A DNA stretch of 64,000 bases. It comes from NVTR01 sp965237505. GTDB lineage: Bacteria > Pseudomonadota > Alphaproteobacteria > Rhodobacterales > Rhodobacteraceae. The notes beneath the pieces are model-generated. The model was not told where the DNA came from. It searched no databases and worked only from the letters and a program-made list of their open reading frames with translations. Where the stretch lies: positions 248,001-312,000 of the forward strand of contig CBDEFR010000004.1 in assembly GCA_965237505.1 (NCBI GenBank), read 5' to 3'. Positions 9,300 through 17,946 of this stretch are shown here, piece by piece; within the stretch, counting starts at the first letter, position 1, and every line of letters starts with the position of its first letter. The translations under genes and the position numbers were made by a program.

Positions 9300-9534
9300 G
9301 CATGCTGACTTCGGCGCTTCGATTTCCGCCCCTGTTTTTCAAATGTCATGTTAGACAGGTTTCGCGGGATCGGGGCGTCGGAGTGCGAAGAAGCGGGCAG
9401 GCCGACTAGACAATGAGCTGCGAGCTCGTGTTGTTATCTGGCCGCCCCTACGACCAGCCCGTGTGCGCCGCGAGCGCGTATCCGTAATTGTCTTACGAGC
9501 CCGTGCACTCCTTTAACAACGAGAAGGAGTACAT
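9300..9534 (+). ncRNA. Candidate IS110 bridge RNA region (left end)
   Basis: This is the non-coding left end of IS110 element 1. In the IS110 group, a structured bridge RNA is transcribed from this end and pairs with target and donor DNA. Here the assignment rests on position only; no fold was computed. Confidence 0.35.
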
Positions 9535-10740
9535 ATGATGAGATCAATAGGAATGGACGTCCATCGAAGTTTCGCGCAAGTCGCGATCTGTGATGATGGC
9601 CAAATAACAGACAGTTTCAAGGTCGATATGGAGCATGATGCGGTCGTGGAATTCGGGCGCAGTCTGCGAGCAGATGACGAGGTGGTTCTGGAGGCCACGG
9701 GAAACACCGCAACGATCGTCCGGCTTCTGACGCCGTTCGTGGCGCGGGTGGTGATCGCCAATCCACTACAGGTGAAGGCAATCGCCCATGCCCGGGTGAA
9801 GACCGACAAGGTAGACGCAAAAATCCTAGCCCAACTTCACGCAGCAGGGTTCCTGCCTGAGGTGTGGGCGGCGGATGACGAGACGCTTGCACTAAGGCGA
9901 CTTGTTTCAGAGCGCGCAGCGGTGGTGCGCTCTATCCGACGATCCAAAAGTCGCGTTCAGGCAGTCCTGCACGCCAACCTAATCCCAAAATACGCAGGCC
10001 ATCTGTTCGGGAAAGGTGGGCGACGTTGGTTGGCCAAGGCCCCTCTGCCAAAAACCGAACGCGATCTTCTTGAGCGGCATCTCGATGAGTTGGATTGGTT
10101 GGCTGGGCGGTTGGAGACGCTTGAGCGCGATCTGATCCACATCTCTCTTGACGATCCGCAGATGCGTAAACTGATGGCCGTGGCTGGCATTAGCTCCGTA
10201 ATTGCTGCCGCCGTGATAGCATCGATCGGAGATATCAGCCGGTTCGCCACCCCTGGGAAGCTTGCCAGTTACTTTGGTTTAACGCCGAGGGTACGCCAAT
10301 CCGGCGCCCGCGAGGCCATCCACGGTAGGATCACCAAACAGGGAAATGCAACCGCTCGAACGATGCTGGTTGAGGCCGCATGGGGTGCCGCTTCAGTCCC
10401 CGGTCCTTTGCGTGCGTTCTTTTTGCGTATCAAAGATCGAAAGGGCGCCAATGTTGCGGCGGTTGCCACTGCGCGCAAAATTGCAACCCTGATCTGGCAT
10501 CTCCTCACCAAGGACGCCCCTTACCAGTGGGCACGTCCGGCATTTGTCGCAATGAAGATGCGCAAATTAGAATTACGCGCCGGAGCCCCTAAAGCCTACG
10601 GGAAAGCCGGTCCTGGGCGTGATTACTGGATCAAGGAACTTCGACATCGAGAAATGGAACTGGTTGCCAATGCCGAGGCTTCCTATGCAAAGATGGTCGA
10701 GGCGTGGCGAGAAAAGCCACCAAAGACCCAAAAAATCTGA
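9535..10740 (+). CDS. IS110-family recombinase
   Basis: 401-residue IS110 transposase. It has an N-terminal RuvC-like DEDD domain (SIGMDVHRSFAQVAI, EATGNTATIVRLL, KTDKVDAKILAQL), a coiled-coil middle and a C-terminal transposase_20 domain (MAVAGISSVIAAAVIASIGD ... SYFGLTPRVRQSG) that holds the catalytic serine. Full length, no frameshift. AAGGAG stands 5 bases before this ATG and 8 before the next one (9538), which may be the real start. Confidence 0.9.
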   Translation: MMRSIGMDVHRSFAQVAICDDGQITDSFKVDMEHDAVVEFGRSLRADDEVVLEATGNTATIVRLLTPFVARVVIANPLQVKAIAHARVKTDKVDAKILAQLHAAGFLPEVWAADDETLALRRLVSERAAVVRSIRRSKSRVQAVLHANLIPKYAGHLFGKGGRRWLAKAPLPKTERDLLERHLDELDWLAGRLETLERDLIHISLDDPQMRKLMAVAGISSVIAAAVIASIGDISRFATPGKLASYFGLTPRVRQSGAREAIHGRITKQGNATARTMLVEAAWGAASVPGPLRAFFLRIKDRKGANVAAVATARKIATLIWHLLTKDAPYQWARPAFVAMKMRKLELRAGAPKAYGKAGPGRDYWIKELRHREMELVANAEASYAKMVEAWREKPPKTQKI

Positions 10741-11161
10741 GAAAGGGGCTGTTCAACAACATCCGTGTCCAGCTCCAGAAAGCCGTTGTCGAGGTAGGGC
10801 CGTGTTTTGGGCATACGGCCCAAGGCATATCGAATGGCCTTTGCCAAAGGTGATTTGCCCGATATTTTGGGCAATTGGTCGCGCAACCATTCTTCCAGAT
10901 CATCGAAGATGGGCTTTGCATTTTCTTGACGCAGAGCAGCACGGGCCTCGGGAGATTGGCCCCTTGCCTGTTTTTCCACACCATACAATTGCGCAATCCG
11001 CTTGATGGCCTCCTCGGCAATGGCGGAACCTTGTGCGGCAAACACATCGACAAACTTGCGTCGGATGTGGGCCATGCAGGCCACTTCCGTGGCTTTACCT
11101 TCACCGAACACGCCGTTGAAACCGGCATAGCCATCCGCATGCACCCAGCCTTGATAACCAG

Positions 11162-12121
11162 GGGAATTATATACTTGAATAAGCAGCCGTCCATCCCCAT
11201 ATGTCCTTTAGGGAGGATGGACTATGGCACAGAATGCACCGGGCAAGCACTACAGGGAAGGCATCAGCCTGATCGAGTTGTTCGAGCGGTTCCCGAACGA
11301 CGCGACTGCCGAGCGGTGGTTTGAGGAACAGCGCTGGGGCGAGGCTGGCAAGCCGGGCCACTGCCCGATGTGCGGTGGGACTGACAAGGTGCGGCCCGTT
11401 CCTTCACGCAAGCCTCTTCCCTACTGGTGTGGGGAATGCCGCCGCCATTTCAGCGTGCGCACTGACACCGTGATGCACCGCTCCAAGATCGGATTGCAGA
11501 AATGGGCGATTGCGATCTATCTGTGGTCAACGTCGCTCAAGGGCGTGTCGAGCATGCGTCTTCACCGCGACCTCAAGATCACGCAGAAATCAGCCTACTT
11601 CATGGCCCAGCGGTTGCGTGAGGCGTGGTCGGATGCCCCCGGCGCCATGGCCGGTCCGGTCGAGGTCGATGAGACCCATATCGGCGGCAAAGAGAAGAAC
11701 AAGCACGGCAACAAGAAGCTGCGGGCCGGTCGGGGCGCCGTGGGAAAGACCACGGTTGCCGGTGCTCTGGATCGTGCCACGAACACTATCAGCGCCGCGA
11801 TTGTCGATAGTACCGATGCCGCTACGCTACAAGGGTTCGTCGCTTCACGGGCGGCCGAGGGGGCTTCGGTGTATACGGATCAGGCGGCGGCCTACAAGGG
11901 CATGCCGTTCGACCACGAAGCCGTCAATCACTCGGTCAGCGAGTACGTCCGGGACCAGGCCCACACCAACGGGATCGAGTCCTTCTGGGCGACCTTGAAG
12001 CGCGGATACCACGGGACGTTCCACCACATATCGCCGAAGCACCTGCATCGGTACGTCAACGAGTTCGCCACGCGCCACAACATGCGCCCGAAGGATACCG
12101 ACGCGATGATGAACAAGACGG
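11162..12121 (+). mobile_element. IS1595-family element, 3' truncated by ISNCY copy 1
   Basis: Starts near GGGGAATTATATAC directly after the IS66 fragment and ends where the ISNCY element begins (TGTCG at 12122), before the transposase stop. Confidence 0.65.
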
Positions 12122-12138
12122 TGTCGAGAACATTCTGA
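11224..12138 (+). pseudogene. IS1595-family (ISXO2-like) transposase, C-terminus replaced
   Basis: Zinc-ribbon start (CPMCGG ... CGECRRHFSV), then an ISXO2-like DDE domain with VDETHIGGK, YTDQAAAY and NGIESFWATLKRGY. The native sequence ends near MMNKTV; the last few residues and the stop come from the inserted ISNCY end. Almost all of the catalytic domain is present, so activity cannot be excluded, but the right terminus of the element is missing. Confidence 0.75.
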
Positions 12139-13506
12139 GTTGACCGGTTTATGTACCATGGCAATTGTCCGCTTCTGTCTTCCTTACTCTGTGGCTGTGC
12201 GAGCCGAAGGCGAGCGCTGCCACAGAGTAAGGTTAGGCTGGTCAAAGCGGTTCACGCAGCCTGTTTTTCTTCTGAACTGATTTCTCGGCCTTCGCCGTCG
12301 TAGAGCGCCAGTTTGCGGGGGCCGTGAAACAGGGCAATCCGGCCGTCTGGATATTCATGCACCCATACGCGCGACTTGACGTAGTGATGGCGATGCCTGT
12401 CATCGGGGATTTGCAGGCAACGGTTTTTATAACGAACCGTATTATCCCTGCCCACGACACGCTCTTCATGCACACACAAAATGTCGTGCAGTTCCCCTGC
12501 GAATGGAACAAAGGCTTCCCCGTGTGCAGAGGGGGTCACTGCAAAGCGCCTGTTGTGGGCGGGCAAGAAGACATCCCGCAGGAAGCGATTGGCTTCCTGC
12601 ATCGTTGTGATCCCGTTCAATCTCAGTTCCTGCGGCAACCGGTTCTGCAGTGTTCCGAACATGCGTTCAGACCGTCCGCGCGCTTCGGGGGAATAGGCTG
12701 GGATCAACTCTATGCCCAGGTGGGCCAATGCGCGGCCCACCTGGGTCGGGTTTGACTTGTCGACCTTGCCGCCAGCCTCGGGCGTATGCCAGTAGTGACT
12801 ACCCCTGTCGGCATAAAGCGAGCAGAAAAGCCCTTTGGATCCAATCACGTCCCCTATGCCGGTGAAGCTGCTCATTGTCCCTTCCTCATCCACGAAGAAC
12901 GCGGAGTAGACCTCACTGCTCGCATCATCCATGGTCACGATCAGGTCCCACCACCGGCCCGCAACCCAGTCGTGGCTTGACCCATCCTGATGCAACATCA
13001 TCCCGGGAAGAGCGCGACGCTCACGCTTGCGGCGGTGTTTGCCCCGGTTTGCAGCTTTGGTTATTCGTCCCCGCGCCTGGAGTGTCAGGCGGACCCAGTT
13101 ATAGCTGTGTTTGAAATCATGGGCCTCAACCAGCTTCTCGTGGAAATGCCTGGGCGTGAAATCCCAGTATCGGGTGTCAAAAAGACTCAGAACATCTTTT
13201 ATCGTGTCCACTGGCACACGGTTATGCGCCGCTTTGGAAAGGCGGCGATCAAAGAGCCCGTCCGCCCCATCAGCTTCATAACGCGTACTGTAGCGTCGAA
13301 AGCTGCGCTCCGACATGCCAAGAAGACCCGCCGCGTCAGCCTGTGTCAGCTGCCGCGATTTCGTTCGCTCATAATAATCTGAAAACTTCATTCGTCGTAG
13401 GTCCTGTAAAATGCCTGTCCTAGTCATAAAGCGCTCCCTTTCGGAGCACCCTAAAACCGGACAGATCGCATGGTACATAAACCGGACATATGCCTTGTTA
13501 GCGACA
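12122..13506 (-). mobile_element. ISNCY (IS481-like) element, copy 1
   Basis: 1,385 bp with imperfect terminal inverted repeats of about 38 bases (TGTCG ... TGTCCGGTTTATGTACCATG at both ends). Its right flank starts ACGGTGTTGTGTTCAA, which is the left flank of copy 3, not of this copy. The left end has a few base differences from copies 2 and 3. Confidence 0.85.
12252..13427 (-). CDS. ISNCY-type integrase-core transposase, copy 1
   Basis: 391 residues from the ATG at 13427, which has AGGGAG about 6 bases upstream. Helix-turn-helix near the N-terminus (LTQADAAGLLGMSERSFRRY), then an integrase-core DDE domain (MLHQDGSSHDW, SLYADRGSHYW, SPEARGRSERMFG) and a C-terminal part (VGRDNTVRYKNRCLQIP). 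The protein is the same as in the copies at 24717 and 33531. The open frame continues upstream through the inverted repeat without a ribosome site. Confidence 0.85.
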   Translation of the reverse strand: MTRTGILQDLRRMKFSDYYERTKSRQLTQADAAGLLGMSERSFRRYSTRYEADGADGLFDRRLSKAAHNRVPVDTIKDVLSLFDTRYWDFTPRHFHEKLVEAHDFKHSYNWVRLTLQARGRITKAANRGKHRRKRERRALPGMMLHQDGSSHDWVAGRWWDLIVTMDDASSEVYSAFFVDEEGTMSSFTGIGDVIGSKGLFCSLYADRGSHYWHTPEAGGKVDKSNPTQVGRALAHLGIELIPAYSPEARGRSERMFGTLQNRLPQELRLNGITTMQEANRFLRDVFLPAHNRRFAVTPSAHGEAFVPFAGELHDILCVHEERVVGRDNTVRYKNRCLQIPDDRHRHHYVKSRVWVHEYPDGRIALFHGPRKLALYDGEGREISSEEKQAA

Positions 13507-13522
13507 ACGGTGTTGTGTTCAA

Positions 13523-13550
13523 TTGACTTTCGTATTGCTTCCTTTACAAT
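13523..13550 (+). promoter_or_regulatory. Sigma70-type promoter of the ABC operon
   Basis: TTGACT (13523-13528), 16-base spacer, TACAAT (13545-13550). Predicted transcript start is about 13557, which is the first base of a long hairpin. Confidence 0.6.
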
Positions 13551-13556
13551 GTTACA

Positions 13557-13652
13557 GCGTTTCCGAGAATGGTTGAGGTATAATTTTGGTCGATTGCGCG
13601 TTCGAGCAAAGCGAGAGGCAGCGTTATCGACCTCATTCGTTCTCGGAAGCGC
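13557..13652 (+). other. Long hairpin in the 5' leader of the ABC operon
   Basis: The outer arms 13557-13578 and 13631-13652 are near-perfect inverted repeats (22 bases, about 4 mismatches). The inner arms 13588-13599 and 13621-13632 also pair (GGTCGATTGCGC with GCGTTATCGACC). The transcript from the promoter above would begin with this stem. It may control the ATPase gene 58 bases downstream, or be a small palindromic repeat element. Confidence 0.5.
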
Positions 13653-13709
13653 TATAAGCAATACTTCTGGCGACCCTCGGGGCCAGATAGCGGGGGGGGA
13701 TCAGATATC

Positions 13710-14879
13710 ATGGCGACGAGCCTTGCCCTTCGCGGTATAGAAAAATTTTTTCCGACACCTGGAAGTGGGTCGCCGGTTCAGGTACTTTTCGATTTCTCTT
13801 TTGAGGCCCGACCCGGCGAGTTTGTCGCCTTCCTCGGACCGAGCGGCTGCGGTAAGTCGACTGCATTGCGACTGATTGCGGGGCTTGAGCGACCGCAGGC
13901 GGGAGAGATCGTAATCGACGGTCGCGTTGTGAATAACGTACCGCCTGCGCGCAGAAAATTGGCGATGGTGTTCCAGTCTTACGCGCTCTTTCCCCACCTT
14001 TCCGTGACCGAAAATATTGTCTTCGGGCTCAAAGTGCGAGGGGTTCCCAAGAAGGAACGCAATCAGCGGCTTGAAGAAGTCGCAGCGCAGCTCGAACTGA
14101 CTGACTTCCTTAAACGAAGGCCACTGCAGCTTTCAGGCGGTCAGCGTCAGCGGGTTGCCCTTGGGAGGGCGCTGGTCAGCGGAGCTTCTCTGATCCTTAT
14201 GGATGAGCCGCTCTCAAACCTTGATGCGAAGCTCCGACAGCAGATGCGGCTCGAGCTCAGGGATCTGCAGCGACGACTGGGGCTGACGGTCATCTTCGTG
14301 ACGCATGACCAAGTCGAGGCAATGACGATGGCGGATCAGGTCGTCGTCATGCGCGAAGGTCGGGTAGATCAGATCGCTGACCCCTGGACGCTGTATCGAT
14401 TCCCTTGTCGAACCGATGTGGCAAAATTCATTGGGTCTCCTCCAATGAATCTCCTGACGTGCCACGTTACCGAAGAAGGGCTGCAAATAGCAGGCACCCA
14501 GCACAACATCGGCCTCGATCACTCTGGCTTGGAAACCGGCCGTATGGTCGTGCTTGGGATTCGGCCTGAGGATATCCATCTTGACCAAGGCGAAGCGAGG
14601 TTCGATGCGCGGTTGGCATCCGCCGAACTTTTAGGCGCAGACCAGCTCGCACGGCTGGATCTTGGCGCCGACGTTCCACTCATAGCGCGAGTACATAGCG
14701 CCGTAAGATTTGAAGAAGGCCGTCATTGCCGTGTCGGGTTCCGGGCTGAAGATGTCCACTTGTTCGACGGTGGCAACGGCGAGCGGATTGAGAATTTCGG
14801 CGGCGAGGCTGCGAGTTCCTCGTTTACCGGAGGTAAGACCGCGACAGCGGTCAACAAACAAAGGAGTATCTCAACATGA
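13710..14879 (+). CDS. Sugar/glycerol-phosphate-type ABC transporter ATP-binding protein (UgpC/MalK family)
   Basis: 389-residue ATPase. Walker A GPSGCGKST (about 47-55), signature LSGGQRQR, Walker B LILMDEPLSNLD, VTHDQVEAMT, and a C-terminal TOBE regulatory domain (VVLGIRPEDIHL). First gene of a five-gene operon on the plus strand; it overlaps the binding-protein gene by 4 bases (ATGA). A DeoR/GlpR-type regulator and a glycerophosphodiester phosphodiesterase, reconstructed as its former upstream neighbours, favour glycerol-3-phosphate or glycerophosphodiesters as substrate. The family alone does not decide between these and sugars. Confidence 0.87.
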   Translation: MATSLALRGIEKFFPTPGSGSPVQVLFDFSFEARPGEFVAFLGPSGCGKSTALRLIAGLERPQAGEIVIDGRVVNNVPPARRKLAMVFQSYALFPHLSVTENIVFGLKVRGVPKKERNQRLEEVAAQLELTDFLKRRPLQLSGGQRQRVALGRALVSGASLILMDEPLSNLDAKLRQQMRLELRDLQRRLGLTVIFVTHDQVEAMTMADQVVVMREGRVDQIADPWTLYRFPCRTDVAKFIGSPPMNLLTCHVTEEGLQIAGTQHNIGLDHSGLETGRMVVLGIRPEDIHLDQGEARFDARLASAELLGADQLARLDLGADVPLIARVHSAVRFEEGRHCRVGFRAEDVHLFDGGNGERIENFGGEAASSSFTGGKTATAVNKQRSIST

Positions 14880-16168
14880 AGACCTCTCGAAAATTCAGAA
14901 GGCGCTTTCTCGGTGCCCTAGCTGCGACCGCGATGCTGTCTGGCGCGATGCCGACAGCTGCCACGGCTGAAACGACGATTGAGTTGTTGTACCCGATAGC
15001 CGTGGGTGGCCCGCTTGAGGAGGTCATAAACGGCCTTGTCGCAGACTTCGAGGCAGAGCACCCCGACATCGATGTGAACGCTGTCTACGCTGGCGGATAC
15101 AACGATGTAAGAGTGGCAGCACAAATCTCAATCGAAGCCGGTAAACCGCCTGCAGCGGCCCTATTGCAGGCAACAGAAATGTACGAGCTGATTGACGACG
15201 GGTTAATCACACCATTTGACGATTTCGTCCAGACCGCAGAAGAAAAGGAATGGCTAGCCGGCTTCTATCCGGGACTCATGAAGAACGGCCGCGATACCGA
15301 AGGCAAAACCTGGGGCATCCCGTTTCAGCGTTCGACTGGCGTTCAGGTGTGGAACAAGGCGTTGTTCAAGGAAGCGGGTTTAGATCCAGATCACGCACCC
15401 GAGACGTGGGACGAACTGGTGCAGATCACTTCTCAGGTTCAACAGAAGACTGATGTCCCGTGGGGCATCGGAATTCATTCCAACTCAAGTTGGATGTTTC
15501 AATCGATGGTCATCCAGAACGGCATCACCTTATCGAGCCCCGGTGGAAAGGCGGTACATTTTTCGGACCCCGCTGCGATTGAAGCTATGAAGTGGTATGC
15601 GGACCTTTCTTGTGTGCTCAAAGTGGCACCACCTGGCGTTATCAATTACGGAACACTGAACCAGGCTTTCATGGAGGGTAAGTTCGCGATCGCATGGCAG
15701 AGCACCGGAAGTCTCACAGGTTTGCGGAAGAACACTCCATTTGAATTTGGCGTGGCCATGTTGCCTGCAAACAAGCGACGTGGAGTTGCCACGGGAGGTG
15801 CAAATTTGTACGTTTTCTCGGGCGCTCCTGAGGCCGAACAACGTGCTGCTTTCGAGCTGGTCAAGTTCCTCACTCAACCTGAACAGGCTGCCACGTGGAC
15901 GTTGGCGACGGGATACATCGCGCCCACACCGGAGGGATGGGAGACGGAGCGGCTGCAGGACTACATGGCAGACTTCGACGGCGCGGTCGTAGCCAGGGAT
16001 CAGCTTGAGTTCGCTGAGCGAGAGTTCTCGACCTATCAGCAAGGTCGTATTTACACCGGTCTCCTCAATAAAGCCGTCCAGGAGGCTGTCACCTGTCAGA
16101 ATGAGCCGGAAGTTATCATGAACCGGATCCAGAAAGAGGCGGATTCGATCCTGGCGCCCTATCAGTAG
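14876..16168 (+). CDS. Extracellular solute-binding protein, family 1 (UgpB-like)
   Basis: 430-residue periplasmic binding protein. An N-terminal RRRFLGALAATAMLSG run resembles a Tat/Sec signal, with cleavage after about TAATAETT. The mature part has the family 1 pattern: FEAEHPDIDVNAVYAGGY, WGIPFQRSTGVQVWNKALF, FMEGKFAIAWQSTGS, FLTQPEQAATWTLATGYIAPT. This resembles UgpB (glycerol-3-phosphate and glycerophosphocholine binding) more than maltose-binding proteins, but ligand residues were not verified. It starts on the 4-base overlap with the ATPase gene. Confidence 0.85.
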   Translation: MKTSRKFRRRFLGALAATAMLSGAMPTAATAETTIELLYPIAVGGPLEEVINGLVADFEAEHPDIDVNAVYAGGYNDVRVAAQISIEAGKPPAAALLQATEMYELIDDGLITPFDDFVQTAEEKEWLAGFYPGLMKNGRDTEGKTWGIPFQRSTGVQVWNKALFKEAGLDPDHAPETWDELVQITSQVQQKTDVPWGIGIHSNSSWMFQSMVIQNGITLSSPGGKAVHFSDPAAIEAMKWYADLSCVLKVAPPGVINYGTLNQAFMEGKFAIAWQSTGSLTGLRKNTPFEFGVAMLPANKRRGVATGGANLYVFSGAPEAEQRAAFELVKFLTQPEQAATWTLATGYIAPTPEGWETERLQDYMADFDGAVVARDQLEFAEREFSTYQQGRIYTGLLNKAVQEAVTCQNEPEVIMNRIQKEADSILAPYQ

Positions 16169-16180
16169 AGGTCCGAGCTG

Positions 16181-16996
16181 TTGAAGTTGCATGTCTTGGG
16201 GGACTCCGGCGCAGGTCCCTATATGGGCTCACCGTGTACGGGCTATGTCGTGTCGACACGAAGTAGCCGGATCCTCCTTGACTGCGGGCCTGGCGTTGCG
16301 ACTGCTGTTGGTCGCACGCTGGACCCCATCGACCTGAACGCTGTGTTCATCACGCATCTGCATCCGGATCACTGCTGGGACTTGCTTCCTTTCGCCATGA
16401 GTCTCCGGGTTCGGAGAGGCATATCTTCGGGTCGGTTTTTCGTTTCATCGGATGCTGGCGGGCACGATATGCCGGTATCGATTCCCGTTTACTTGGGATC
16501 GGGCGGTCGGAACATGATTGAGGATTTGGAGTCTCACTTTCCTCTATCCACGCCGGCGCCATTCGACACGGTCACCGGCGGTGTGCTCGACTTTCGGGAG
16601 TTTTCCGGCACAGAACCTATCGAGGTAGGCGATATTGTTGTCGAACCTTTTGCCGTGCAGCACGGCATTCCAGCTGTGGGCTTTGCGATTAGTGATGAAG
16701 CCACTCGCTTGGTGTTCACAGGTGACACAGGTCTGTTTGATGGGGTGGTCTCGGCTTGCGCTGGCGCAGATGTGATCCTGGCAGAGGCTACGCTGCCAAA
16801 GGGAAGAAAGGAGAAACACCATATGTCAGCTGCGGATGCTGGCACTCTGGCAAAGCGTTCGGGAGTCGAAGTTTTGATTTTGACGCACTTTGTCGAGGGT
16901 GGGGAAAAATCCCGCGCCAAAGCGTTGGAGCATGCACGTGAGGAGTTCCCCGGCAAGGTACTAGTAACGGAAACTGGCAGGAGCATCGACCTGTGA
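16181..16996 (+). CDS. Metallo-beta-lactamase-fold hydrolase (RNase Z/PhnP-like)
   Basis: 271 residues with a TTG start. The metal-binding pattern THLHPDHCWDL (about 59-69), VFTGDTG and a late LTHF histidine place it among RNase Z/ElaC- and PhnP-like phosphodiesterases. It lies between the binding-protein and first permease genes, 12 bases after one and overlapping the other by 4 bases (GTGA), so it is clearly part of the operon. No signal peptide, so cytoplasmic. A role in hydrolysing an imported phosphodiester is reasonable but inferred. The position inside the transporter operon is unusual. Confidence 0.8.
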   Translation: MKLHVLGDSGAGPYMGSPCTGYVVSTRSSRILLDCGPGVATAVGRTLDPIDLNAVFITHLHPDHCWDLLPFAMSLRVRRGISSGRFFVSSDAGGHDMPVSIPVYLGSGGRNMIEDLESHFPLSTPAPFDTVTGGVLDFREFSGTEPIEVGDIVVEPFAVQHGIPAVGFAISDEATRLVFTGDTGLFDGVVSACAGADVILAEATLPKGRKEKHHMSAADAGTLAKRSGVEVLILTHFVEGGEKSRAKALEHAREEFPGKVLVTETGRSIDL

Positions 16997-17937
16997 CAGG
17001 TGTGCCTTCAATCGCAGATAAGGCTCCGCTGGAAAGAGATTTTCGGCCGCCTGAACGCCGTCTCCTATCGGGTCTACGCCGTATCCCGAACCCGGTCTTC
17101 GCGTGGCTCGTTTTGCTGCCGGCGATACTGGGCTTGGCCGCTTTCTCAATCGTCCCGATGGCAACCGGGCTGTGGAGGAGCTTGCACGAGCCCGGACTTG
17201 GAGGAGGCATTGGTCTTGCTCAGTATGAGCAAATGTTCAATGACCCTGTCTTCAGGTTAACCTTGAGGAATAACTTCATCTTCAGCGCGATCACTGTTCC
17301 GGTCAGCCTGGCATTGGGGATGCTTATGGCTGTTTTGGTGAATCGCAACTTCCGCGGCCGAGGCTTGGTTCGGCTCGCGTTCTTTACACCGGCGATGCTG
17401 CCTGTGGTGGGTGCGGCAGCTATCTGGCTGTTCATGTATCAGCCGGACTTCGGGGTCATCAACGCAATTCTCGCGAGCCTTGGCTTTCAAAGGCTGAATC
17501 TTTTAGGCCAGCCGTCGACAGTGTTGCCCGCGTTGATGGTTGTCATGGTGTGGAAAGAGGCCGGTTTCTTCATGCTGCTTTACCTGGCGGCTTTGCAGTC
17601 GATTCCGGAAGAACTCAATGAGGCGGCCATGTTGGAGGGTGCAGGGGAAGTGTATCGGTTTCGGCGGATTACATTCCCATTGCTTATGCCCATGTCTTTG
17701 TTCGCGTCGATCGTAGCGATGGCCAACAGCTTCAAACACGTCGATTTTCTGTTCATCATGACAGACGGGGGCCCCAATAACGCCAGCAGTCTTCTCCTTT
17801 ATCACATTTGGGAGGCCGGCTTCGTTTTCCGCCGACCGGAATATGCAGCGGCCGTGACGGTCGTTCTTGTTTCGACACTGTTGGTGCTCGCTGTGGTCCA
17901 GATTCGCGCTCTTGACCGCCGAATCCACTACCGATAG
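16993..17937 (+). CDS. ABC transporter permease (UgpA/MalF-type)
   Basis: 314-residue inner-membrane permease with six predicted helices (first around AWLVLLPAILGLAAFSIV). The EAA loop reads EELNEAAMLEGAGEVYRFRR. GTG start in a 4-base overlap with the hydrolase gene. It is the first of two paired permeases. Confidence 0.87.
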   Translation: MTGVPSIADKAPLERDFRPPERRLLSGLRRIPNPVFAWLVLLPAILGLAAFSIVPMATGLWRSLHEPGLGGGIGLAQYEQMFNDPVFRLTLRNNFIFSAITVPVSLALGMLMAVLVNRNFRGRGLVRLAFFTPAMLPVVGAAAIWLFMYQPDFGVINAILASLGFQRLNLLGQPSTVLPALMVVMVWKEAGFFMLLYLAALQSIPEELNEAAMLEGAGEVYRFRRITFPLLMPMSLFASIVAMANSFKHVDFLFIMTDGGPNNASSLLLYHIWEAGFVFRRPEYAAAVTVVLVSTLLVLAVVQIRALDRRIHYR

Positions 17938-17946
17938 GGGGGGCAG

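Larger units (their letters stand above)
9295..10766 (+). mobile_element. IS110-family element inserted in IS66 tnpC
   Basis: Boundaries come from restoration of the IS66 reading frame. The element has a long left non-coding end (about 240 bases), one recombinase gene and a very short right end (about 26 bases). No target duplication or long inverted repeat is seen, as expected for IS110. Confidence 0.75.
9057..11161 (-). pseudogene. IS66-family transposase TnpC fragment split by IS110
   Basis: The C-terminal part (9058-9294) reads DNNTAERAMKPVAIGRKNW and ends at 9058. The middle part (10767-11161) reads GWVHADGYAGFNGVF ... AHIRRKFVDVF ... YLDNGFLELD. Joining the parts across the IS110 insertion restores the conserved LELDNNTAERA motif. 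The N-terminal part is lost at 11161, where an IS1595 element begins. Confidence 0.8.

Noticed and set aside
12324..13114. Plus-strand frames repeated in all three ISNCY copies (e.g. 143 and 130 residues)
   Set aside because: Shadows of the transposase gene on the other strand; conserved only because the element is repeated.
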